Below, in pieces: positions 1-7,554 of a DNA stretch of 26,199 nucleotides. The notes under the pieces are model-generated. The model saw only the letters and a list, made by a program, of their open reading frames with translations, did no database searches and was not told the DNA's origin. Each line of letters begins with the position of its first letter. Position 1 is the first letter of the stretch. Position numbers and translations under genes: made by a program. The DNA is from Seminavis robusta (taxonomy: Eukaryota; Bacillariophyta; Bacillariophyceae; Naviculales; Naviculaceae), in assembly GCA_903772945.1 (NCBI GenBank), contig CAICTM010001594.1, forward strand, positions 1 to 26,199. Direction: 5' to 3'.

Positions 1-483
1 CACCACCTCCACCACCAGCACCGGAACCAGTTGTATTTGGAGCGGGAGTCGTGGTCGTACCAGGCGGATCGAGGCTGTTTCCACCAGCAGGAGCTGGAGC
101 TGGCGAGGCAGCCGGAGCTGGCGTCGCAGCAGGTGTTGGAAGCTTCCAGGATCCGACGTGACCAATCGGAGGTGGACGTACAACCGGGGTAGTACTGACA
201 GCTGATGGGGCAGTCTGCGGGGGAACGCGAGGCGTTGCCTGGAACAGACGCTGGGGTTGTTGTGCGTCACCATGAGCTTGAGTTTGCGCAAATTGTACAG
301 CGCGAGCTCGTTCCGTGGGAGTTGTAACGGGCGGTAGCTCGTCAACAACGGGGTCCCTGGGAATTTGCATACTCAGGCGACGAGATCGTTCTTGGAATTC
401 GAGGTCGCTCATACCAAACGTACCGGAAGACCTACGTGTAACACGATAAGGTAGCAGTGTCTGGTCGTTGTAGTTCGTCGTCA
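1..483 (-). CDS. Partial Pro/Ala/Thr-rich low-complexity protein, N-terminal part
   Basis: A minus-strand frame opens with ATG at 483-481 and stays open to base 1, giving about 161 residues with the C-terminus outside the window. The first 60 residues are ordinary mixed sequence with several Arg-rich patches. After that the protein becomes Pro/Thr/Ala-rich, with runs such as PAPAASPAPAPAGG, and ends at the window edge in a Gly tract (GSGAGGGGG). No signal peptide, membrane span or catalytic motif is visible. I do not recognise the family. A disordered linker protein or the start of a retroelement gag polyprotein are both possible; the latter is a guess. The long uninterrupted frame across 483 bases and codon-like composition support real coding. 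Confidence 0.5.
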
Positions 484-1339
484 TGGTGATCTTGTTGTTG
501 TTCTAGTCGTTTTCTCGATGTGTGCTAGCTCGATTTCGACGTCGAAAAACATCACCTTGTTCAGGATCTTTCGGGTGAGATCACGGGGTGTCAGATTGAC
601 CAGGAGGTGTCACCAGCTGCAGTTAGCAGCCGTCTCCTGACCCAATCCGATGGCTAGGATCGAGATTGAGCTTGTTCTTCGTGTCAGCAGCGTCATCGAC
701 GTACTGCTGTGCGAATAAGAGCTCAGTCAATCTACCCCTTAAACGGTAGTTAGAACAGTCACATCGCCATCTTGATGTGCTGGATACTTCACTCTGAGTT
801 CGAATTTCCAGGAGAAACTCGAGCTCGAAATCCATCCGCTTTACCACGGCGGAGTGGATCAACAACACCATGTTGTGTTGCATCTTCCAAATCGCCATCC
901 GTCCCGTCATTGCAACGCGATGTGGGTGTAAGCGTAGATCACGGCTTCGCCCTGCTCTACACTACGCGATATCTTCACTGCGGAGGATGACGCTCGCTCA
1001 TAACCTACGAACTGAGGTCGATGTGAAGGATGACATGGTGGGGAGTTCGACGTAAAAGTATGAACTAAAATAGAGGGGAATTACGCTACGAGGTAGATCT
1101 TCATTAGGGTTGAGGTTGATCTCGATGTGACAACGCCATCACATCTCACACTTTCGTCTCCTCCATCTCACCAGGTTCAAAGTCAAAGAGGTCAAAGAAG
1201 AGCATGGGGGACTCCGTTGCTGTACAGAATCATCGCATTAAAGGCTTCCAACAGGCAGCAATACTCTTGGTAGCAGCAGCGTGCACCCGATTGACCGCAG
1301 GATTCGTCAGTAGCATCGAAAGCGTTAAGGTCTTTCAAC
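484..1339. other. Gene-poor stretch upstream of two divergent genes
   Basis: This interval separates the minus-strand gene ending at 483 from the plus-strand Nudix gene at 1340. Only short open frames occur (61-130 codons) and they overlap one another on both strands without recognisable content. It contains several look-alike phrases of the type GAGGTYGAT(C)TCGATGTGA (around 1012-1024 and 1109-1128). It probably carries the two promoters or, if the first gene is a transposon, its leader/LTR. No paired LTR can be shown. Confidence 0.4.
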
Positions 1340-1990
1340 ATGCAATCATCAGCCGAGGAAACCACCAGAACAACTCCAGTTCTGCCACAAGACGCCGCGC
1401 TATCTGCCTTGTATGCGACCATTCACGACGTTCCCACGTCCCAGTTGGCCCATCAAACGGAATTGGCCTTGGTGCTATTGATGGATCGTCCCAATCAAAG
1501 AATTCTGTTCCAAGTACCCAATACCAAACTCGGTTGGCGCTTTCATTTTGGGTGTCGTCTCATGATACCCAACAACAACAACGACGACAGGAGTAATGAT
1601 GATACAACAGAACAAGACATGATCAAGACCATCCTACAAGAACATGGCCTGGAAGCAACTGCCATACGACAAGCAGGAACCATGCTCTTTAGCTTTCCCA
1701 ACCACCACGATCCTATGCGGGTTACGGTGCTGGAAGCAACCATACTAGACACCGACAATAACAAGTCGGGGGGAACTTGGTTCTCTTGGGAAAGTGTACC
1801 CTACCAAGACATGTGGGCAGATGATATCCTGTGGCTACCATGGTTCTTGTCTGCAAATGGTTCTTCTAATAATGTCACCTTTGAAGGGCACTTTGTCTTT
1901 GATGGAACTCCAGGACCTACCAGTCCGCTCGTTGCGCACAACTGCCAACGAACCGACGCTAATAACGCGAAAGCTACAAGCAACAAATAA
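1340..1990 (+). CDS. MTH1/NUDT1-like Nudix-fold protein with degenerate Nudix box
   Basis: A 216-residue protein that I align by eye with the oxidised-purine nucleotide hydrolase MTH1 (NUDT1). Residues about 40-60 form the first strand (ELALVLLMDRPNQRILF). Residues 112-122 match the strand after the Nudix helix. Residues 145-165 contain GTWFSWESVPYQDMWADD, the counterpart of the MTH1 substrate-pocket segment with Trp159, Asp161 and Asp162 kept. The protein then has a GHFVFDG strand as in MTH1. The Nudix box itself is changed: where the family has REUxEExG, this protein shows Lys96, Thr97, Gln100, Glu101 and Gly103, and an Asn/Asp-rich insert (78-88) sits in the preceding loop. Metal-dependent hydrolysis is therefore doubtful. 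ATG 1340 is the first in frame after a stop at 1292. An overlapping frame from 1204 has a signal-like N-terminus, but I see no convincing intron joining the two. Confidence 0.7.
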   Translation: MQSSAEETTRTTPVLPQDAALSALYATIHDVPTSQLAHQTELALVLLMDRPNQRILFQVPNTKLGWRFHFGCRLMIPNNNNDDRSNDDTTEQDMIKTILQEHGLEATAIRQAGTMLFSFPNHHDPMRVTVLEATILDTDNNKSGGTWFSWESVPYQDMWADDILWLPWFLSANGSSNNVTFEGHFVFDGTPGPTSPLVAHNCQRTDANNAKATSNK

Positions 1991-2123
1991 ATAATCACAA
2001 CAAAACAAGAGTGGACGCTACAGTATTAGTCTTCAAAACTCCCGTCGGTCAGATCCCAAGGCATCCGTTGCTTCATCATTGGTACTACCCAGCCCAGCCG
2101 CTTCCCAGCGTTTCTTTGCCTTA

Positions 2124-3444
2124 TCAACTTGCTTTCTGAATTGAAACGTCGACATCATGGTCGAGCCACTCATTCCAATTCACGTTGAATTCAATGAACA
2201 GAAAGTTTTCACCCAGAAAATCTTCCATACTGAAACAGTACTGTTCCCATCGATCTTTATCAATGACTGGTTCAGCGCACTTGTCCGTCGCCGTTGTGCG
2301 GTAGCAATCATGGAGCCAGCCCACATAGTACACGCAATCTTTCGGCCGAGTCCCATAAGTACGGGCAAGCTTGACAAACTCTTTCCAGTTTTGTTCTTCG
2401 TCCGAAACCTTTTCCCAGGAATCTCTCTTCTCGGCAAACGAGGAAAAGCTTCTTGGAAGACGTTTCTTCAGCTCCTCATCGGTAAAAGGTTTCTTTGAGC
2501 CAACTTGGAAGATCTGATCATCTTCAATATGGAATGGCTCCAGACATACAACAATTGCAGGGTTGCCGTCTGAGTGAGGTTCAGGGGAGTTGGGATCATC
2601 CGGAAGTGAGCCTTGCCAACAGCAATCAATTGCAAAGTAAAGCGCCCATTTCAACTGGCCCTTGAAACAGTAGACACCCTGGCCAAAATCGTGTTTCACA
2701 TTGCGAGCAGCGTACGAGTGGTCTAGTCGAAGATTGTCAGCAAAAATTTCTTCCAGTTCTGTGGCAGTGGTACCATGCATAAAGCACTCGTTGAATTTGC
2801 ACCCATCCAAGACAGTCTGGGTCTGTCTGACTACATCTGCAACACTTCCTTTCTTGAGATTGACTCCCAAGTAGGAGAGGCGTTCATCTCCCCTGTAGTT
2901 TTCTTTGATTTTTGTGTCAAAGTCTTCCTTTTTGCCGAATGGATTGTTGACCCCGAGCCTATCAACGAGGCATTTGATAGAAACAAGGGTGGGCGTTTTG
3001 CCCTGAACACCAAATTCCTTTTCCAAGTTTCGGATGACCTCGAATCGCTTGCGGACATACATCTCATTCATTCCCAGAGCAATGCAAAAGTCTAGAGCCT
3101 CGTTTCATCGATTGGTGAAAGGCGGCAGCATCTTTGCGGTACATCTCATCGACCTTGTTCATCAAAACTTCCCACAAGACATCTTTAATCGGTCGCCTTG
3201 GGTTAAGACGATTCAGTTCAGGAAGTAAACCAGGGAAGATGAAGTTAGCTTTGTTCCAGATCTCTTCTCGGCTCAAGAATGGTTTCTTTTCTTCAGCAAT
3301 GGAAGTTTCGGAGGCAGTGCCTTCATCAACTGGCTGTTGGCCGGAGTGATTCGCGTCAGCCACTGGTACGGGAACAAAGGATCTCAGGGATCTGAGATAA
3401 GTATCATCTTTGTCCCCAACAGAGGTGGTATCGTGAGAAGACAT
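2124..3444 (-). CDS. ADP-ribosyltransferase-fold-like protein (DUF3990/PARP-like), frame broken once
   Basis: Two minus-strand frames read as one gene. The upstream frame starts at ATG 3444 (the extension to 3450 begins with TTG) and runs to a stop at 3064. The downstream frame runs to 2124 and is open further upstream than its first ATG at 3071. Both frames are protein-like through the overlap near 3064-3105. The downstream part holds FMHGTTATELEEIF followed about 30 residues later by DFGQGVYCF and ALYFA. This resembles the His strand and Tyr strand of ADP-ribosyltransferase folds, especially DUF3990-type proteins. The third catalytic Glu cannot be assigned. Either a one-base indel in an AAA run (about 3103-3105) or an unrecognised intron of about 55 bases with GT-AG ends would reconcile the frames. 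Function in NAD-dependent modification is an inference; no signal peptide is visible. Confidence 0.5.
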
Positions 3445-4248
3445 GGCCAATTCGCCGTCGGTCTATGGACAGGACGTGTGCTATTGCGTTCAGCTGGTTC
3501 CGTGTCCAATAATGAACTGTGCTAGAGCGAAAGAAGCTCTCTCGTTGTCGATTATGATTCGTAGCTTCCTTCGAATTTGTGTGCTTGTTTCGGAGTTTCC
3601 AATGCCGAATGCGGTAAACACAGAATAAGCCAGTTGGAGCTGTACACGTGTATTGTTTCCTGGTACGTGTGGCCGTACACCGTCTGCTTCATGCTGTCAT
3701 CATAGGGGGCAGATCTGGCTATTGTTGGGCCCGACAAGGTGCCAAAAGCAACCGCCGGGAGCGATTGCTAGATGGAAAGAGATACAGTAGCCGGCCAAAG
3801 AGCTTATTCACGTGTGGACCATTCATGATATGGTAGTTGGCTGGGATACCCTGGCAGACTGAAGAGACTCGGTTGTACGCATAAGGTCGCTAGCAGCTGT
3901 GACGACCATCCAACCTGCTTCGGTATAAGTGCTAGCATAATAAAATGGCGAAAGACCTCGGGGACGATGATTGCGTCTACTACTAGCTAGATCGTGTCAC
4001 AGGCAAGAGCCTCCAACAGCATCGAAGAAATTGATGCTGGTAGGCTCGCACAAACTACAAGCAGAGACAACATTTGTTTCACAGTTGCGACTATTTTCTT
4101 TAACTTTTGGATAGTAACAGTGTACAGAACCCTTCTCTGCCGCTACGATACGTAACCATTGAGTCGCCCGCACAATTCGGTTCAGTTCAAACTCAAACAA
4201 ACAATAGGGGATACCAGCTCAGACCAGGACCATTCGCAAGCCACATGC
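3445..4248. other. Intergenic region, no gene seen
   Basis: About 800 bases lie between the start of the ART-like gene and the stop of the secreted repeat gene, both on the minus strand. Only short overlapping frames are present, none with recognisable content. It should hold the promoter of the ART-like gene and the 3' end of the repeat gene. Confidence 0.4.
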
Positions 4249-5985
4249 TTAGAGAGACACTTCAACAGGGCCCTCGCCTCCAGTGGAATAATCAAACACA
4301 TACTTGATCTCACATCCATGAGCATACTTGTATGTCTTCATTCCACTGGCAATAAGGCAACCACAGAAGTCAGTCTCAAACTGCTTGTGCATCTTGGGAG
4401 CAGAAGGATGAGTCATCTGAGCCTCGAGGAAGGAAAGAGGATCAACAGAGCTGAGCATGGCATCATCATCAGGAGGGCACAAGGCACATCCAGAAAAGTC
4501 AACATTGCCCCACACAAGGTACTCCAGAGGCTTGGTTCCAGCAGCATTGGCACGAAGCGAGAACTCATGTTCATCATCCTTGACATCAATCTCCTTGTTG
4601 GGCTTGAAAGACTTCATGGAAACTCCCATCTTCTCACCATAGGAGTCCACAAAGCACTTGCTGACAATGGGGGCATGCTTCTCAGAAGGAACATCAACAG
4701 CGCCATGAATGAAGATCATGGCACCCATCTCACCAGGCTTGTCTCCAACAGAATCCTTGGCAGGAGGAATGGAGGCAACTGCAGTGGACTCAGAGGAATC
4801 CTCAAGAACAGGGCTGTCACCATTGGAATAGTCAAAGACATACTCAATCTTGCATCCATGAGCATGCTTGTAGGTCTTCATTCCACTTTCAACAAGGCAG
4901 TCGCAGAAGTCAGTCTCGAACTGCTTGTGCATCTTAGGAGCAGAAGGATGGGTCATCTGTGTCTTGATGAAGTCAAATGGATCAGCAGAGCTGAGCATAG
5001 CATCATCATCAGGAGGACACAAGGCACAGCCAGAAAAGTCAACATTGCCCCACACAAGGTACTCCAGAGGCTTCGTTCCAGCAGCAGCATGAAGCGAGAA
5101 CTCATGTTCATCATCCTTGACATCAATCTCCTTGTGGGGCTTGAAGGACTCCATGGAGTATCCCATCTTCTCACCATAGGAGTCCACAAAGCACTTGCTG
5201 ACAATGGGAGCATGTTTCTCAGAAGGAACATCAACAGCGCCATGAATGAAGATCAAGGCACCCATCTCACCAGGCTTGTCATCTCCAACAGAATCCTTGG
5301 TAGAAGCCACAGAGGCAACAGCAGTGGACTCAGAGGAATCCTCAAGAACAGGGCTGTCACCGTTGGAATAGTCAAATAGATACTTGATCTTGCATCCATG
5401 AGCATGCTTGTATGTCTTCATTCCACTGTCAGCAAGGCAGCCACAAAAGTCAGTCTCAAACTGCTTGTGCATTTTAGTAGCAGAAGGATGAGTCATTTGG
5501 GTCTTGAGGAAGGAAAGAGGATCCACAGAGCTAAGCATGGCATCATCATCAGGAGGGCACAAGGCGCAGCCAGAAAAGTCAACATTTCCAAACACAAGGT
5601 ACTCAAGAGGCTTGGTTTTCCCGGCAGTGGCACCAAGGGAGAACTCAGGTTCATTATCCTTGACATCAATCTCCTTGTTGGGCTTGAAAGACTTCATGGA
5701 GTATCCCAGCTTCTCACCATAGGAGTCCACAAAGCACTTGCTGACAACGGGTTCATGCTTCTCAGAAGGAACATCAACAGCGCCATGAATGTAAATCATG
5801 GCACCAATCTCACCAGGCTTGTCATCTCCAACAGAGTCCATGATAGCAGGTTTCCTGGCGGAAGCGGTAGCAGAATCGGCGACCTGCAAGCTTTCGAGGA
5901 GGTTGGCAGCAGCGGCACGGAAGGAGCCACCGCTGACGGCAGGGATGGACGTGGCCACGATGACGGCTAACCTGACAATCTTCAT
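4249..5985 (-). CDS. Secreted Cys-rich protein with three 180-residue tandem repeats
   Basis: A 578-residue protein starting at ATG 5985. The N-terminus (MKIVRLAVIVATSIPAVSG) is a typical signal peptide with cleavage probably after residue 18-20, so the mature protein is likely exported or enters the secretory system. After a short Ala-rich linker, three near-identical units begin at residues 50, 231 and 411. Each unit has DSVGD(D)KPGE, then HGAVDVPSEKH, SKCFVDSYGEK, EIDVKD, PLEYLV, NVDFSGCALCPPDDD, MHKQFETDFC.C, MKTYK.AHGC and FDYS. Each carries six conserved cysteines, which fits three disulfides per unit, and an acidic PPDDDAMLSS loop that could bind cations. Units 1 and 2 are joined to the next by an acidic Ser/Glu linker (SPVLEDSSESTAVAS). 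I do not recognise the family. An extracellular adhesive, wall-associated or metal-binding role is only inference. Confidence 0.85.
   Translation of the reverse strand: MKIVRLAVIVATSIPAVSGGSFRAAAANLLESLQVADSATASARKPAIMDSVGDDKPGEIGAMIYIHGAVDVPSEKHEPVVSKCFVDSYGEKLGYSMKSFKPNKEIDVKDNEPEFSLGATAGKTKPLEYLVFGNVDFSGCALCPPDDDAMLSSVDPLSFLKTQMTHPSATKMHKQFETDFCGCLADSGMKTYKHAHGCKIKYLFDYSNGDSPVLEDSSESTAVASVASTKDSVGDDKPGEMGALIFIHGAVDVPSEKHAPIVSKCFVDSYGEKMGYSMESFKPHKEIDVKDDEHEFSLHAAAGTKPLEYLVWGNVDFSGCALCPPDDDAMLSSADPFDFIKTQMTHPSAPKMHKQFETDFCDCLVESGMKTYKHAHGCKIEYVFDYSNGDSPVLEDSSESTAVASIPPAKDSVGDKPGEMGAMIFIHGAVDVPSEKHAPIVSKCFVDSYGEKMGVSMKSFKPNKEIDVKDDEHEFSLRANAAGTKPLEYLVWGNVDFSGCALCPPDDDAMLSSVDPLSFLEAQMTHPSAPKMHKQFETDFCGCLIASGMKTYKYAHGCEIKYVFDYSTGGEGPVEVSL
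4276..5838 (-). repeat. Three in-frame tandem repeat units of 540-543 bp
   Basis: The same DNA phrase, AGCATGCTTGTA(T/G)GTCTTC with one change in one copy, recurs at 4321, 4861 and 5401, exactly 540 bases apart. Unit boundaries taken at the DSVGD motif are 5838-5296, 5295-4756 and 4755-about 4276. Most differences between units are single-base substitutions, and indels are whole codons (for example one Asp missing in unit 3). This points to recent duplication or ongoing gene conversion under selection for the frame. Confidence 0.9.
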
Positions 5986-6939
5986 GGTAGTATCTGACGA
6001 TGCGAGCGAAAAGAAAGATGAAAGGAGTGTTTTGCAAACGAGGCTTCGAGGAGCGCTTTTTGTTTTGGTTTGGAAGGCTTTTTCTGATTGTAGTGGATCA
6101 GATTTGTGAGAAAGGAATGAAGCAAAGTGGTTTCGTCCTCTTTTTGTTGGTTCCAGGGGTATCTTTTCTCTGCACTACGTAAGTGAACGGTGCTCTACGT
6201 AATCGTAGCTTTCTTCTTTTGGATTTGAGGCGCTTCCAGTAATCACTCGGCGTAGAGGCCTACAGAGATCTTTTGTTCCTGTTTTGTTGTAGGTTCAGGT
6301 ACTGATCTGTCGTACCAGCCAGCAGGGTTTTGTTGCATCCAGCTATTTAGCTAGATCCTTCTGCCAAGTTGTTGTTGTTCGAGAGAACTCTCAATGCCTG
6401 CCTGGCCTGACAACGAAAGTGGACCAGATCTTTTGTTCCGGTTTTCTCGTAGGAGGTCTACCAGTGTTTCCGTAGAGCGCAGCTTCTCTTGTTTGGTTTG
6501 AGGAAGAGGTGGCGAGGGAGAGCAGAAGGGAAGAGGAGAGAACCGACCTTTGGCTTCTTATCCGCTACGTAGGTGTACGATCTTTTGTTCCGGTTTTCTT
6601 GTAGAAAGTGTACCAGGACGCTCGTAGAGGTTTCGGCCGCTCAATGCTGGCTACATATTGCTAGCTAGCTAGTCTCAGCTTTTTTTGCCAGCCACCTGTG
6701 ACAAGAGTATTCACTTGTTGCGGTCTTGATCTTGCTTGATGACGAAAGCAGCAATCCCAGCTTGCAGAGATATTCTTTGCGTCTTTTGGCTACCGGTACA
6801 GCCCTGCCCTCAGCTTGGATCTTTGGTTCCGGTTTTTGACTGCTTGGGATCGAGAGCAGCCAGCTGAAGGCAGCAACAGTGGCGTTGGACTGCTAGCGAC
6901 GGGTCTCATATCTCCTTTGAGTACCGTGGCTTCTTTGAA
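5986..6939. other. Non-coding upstream region of the secreted repeat gene
   Basis: Nearly 1 kb without a convincing gene. It includes the likely promoter of the secreted repeat protein. It also contains several CTACGTA(A/G) phrases (around 6175-6203 and 6564-6572), a GCTAGCTAGCTAG run at 6660-6672, and the dispersed GATCTTTTGTTCCGG motif described separately. Confidence 0.5.
6267..6840 (+). repeat. Dispersed GATCTTTTGTTCCGGTTTTC motif, four copies
   Basis: Copies begin at 6267 (GATCTTTTGTTCCTGTTTTG), 6427 (GATCTTTTGTTCCGGTTTTC), 6579 (same core as 6427) and 6818 (GATCTTTGGTTCCGGTTTTT). The first three are each followed by (T/C)GTAG and a GTACC- or TACC-like tail. Spacings are about 160, 152 and 239 bases. 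Wider resemblance between the intervals (GTAGCTTTCTTCTTTTGG versus GCAGCTTCTCTTGTTTGG) suggests old imperfect tandem duplication of a unit of about 160 bp. Confidence 0.7.
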
Positions 6940-7218
6940 ATGATTTGCGAGGAGCAACCTTTTGATGGAGTTCCCTTTTTGGGAGCTGACCTGACCGAGG
7001 AAATGGAGCCGGAAGGAACCGAAGGCTACCTCTTGCCTTGTGCTGTAGAAGACCTCCAATGGAGGGACGTTTGTATGGGCACTGATAATGATAGCGATGA
7101 TGACGAGAATACCAACGGTATGCCGCCAAGACGAAAGTGGGCGATTGGCCTTGATGTGGATGACGAGGAAACCTTGGCCGAAAAGGACACCATGACAGAA
7201 AGTGAAGACGGAAAGTAA
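6940..7218 (+). CDS. Doubtful small acidic protein, unrecognised
   Basis: A 92-residue plus-strand frame from ATG 6940. The frame stays open back to a stop at 6865 without another ATG, so a spliced upstream exon is possible. The sequence is strongly acidic, with clusters such as TDNDSDDDENTNG and DVDDEET, and has no membrane segment. It resembles no family I know. Overlapping minus-strand frames (6790-7288) are Arg/His/Pro-rich and look like shadows. The acidic bias and mostly non-repetitive sequence favour real coding, but its length makes chance plausible. Confidence 0.3.
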   Translation: MICEEQPFDGVPFLGADLTEEMEPEGTEGYLLPCAVEDLQWRDVCMGTDNDSDDDENTNGMPPRRKWAIGLDVDDEETLAEKDTMTESEDGK

Positions 7219-7554
7219 GAGAAATCCAAGGACACGGAGCCTGTGGAGGCAGAAGGTCCTCTTCAAGACAGCCACTGAAGTCAATCAACGCCGGCGACCC
7301 TTTCCATCAGAGTTTTCGTCGCTTTGCACTTTCAGGAAAGTGCCAACAGCAGCGCCCACTACAACCTGATAGCTACCACCAGCTAGGTTTCAAGATAAGA
7401 ATAGAACAGTAGATTGCAACTAGGACGCAGCCTATGACAGAAAACAATCCACCACCAGAGGCCAGTGACTGCGTAGGCGGCATCTGTATGTGTGGTGTAG
7501 CAGTGCTCTGAAAGTACCCACTTTTTGCTTGTTTGTGCTCTTGTACTATTGGTA
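7219..7554. other. Short intergenic stretch, nothing recognised
   Basis: This lies between the doubtful small ORF and the stop of the TGT gene. Only short frames are present and no repeat or RNA gene was seen. Confidence 0.4.

Noticed and set aside
1204..1596. 130-codon frame with a hydrophobic, signal-like N-terminus overlapping the Nudix gene
   Set aside because: It overlaps the Nudix frame in another phase and becomes Gln/Ser/Arg-rich. I found only an implausibly short GT-AG interval (about 20 bases) to join it to the Nudix frame, so it is kept only as an alternative in the Nudix entry.
4159..5379. 406-codon plus-strand open frame opposite the secreted repeat gene
   Set aside because: It mirrors the 540-bp repeats and starts outside them without a signal or motif. 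The minus-strand frame is longer, has a signal peptide and conserved cysteines, so the plus frame is a shadow of codon bias.
6790..7288. Two overlapping minus-strand frames of 131 and 164 codons
   Set aside because: Composition is Arg/His/Pro/Phe-rich and they overlap each other and the acidic plus-strand frame, a typical shadow of an acidic sequence.
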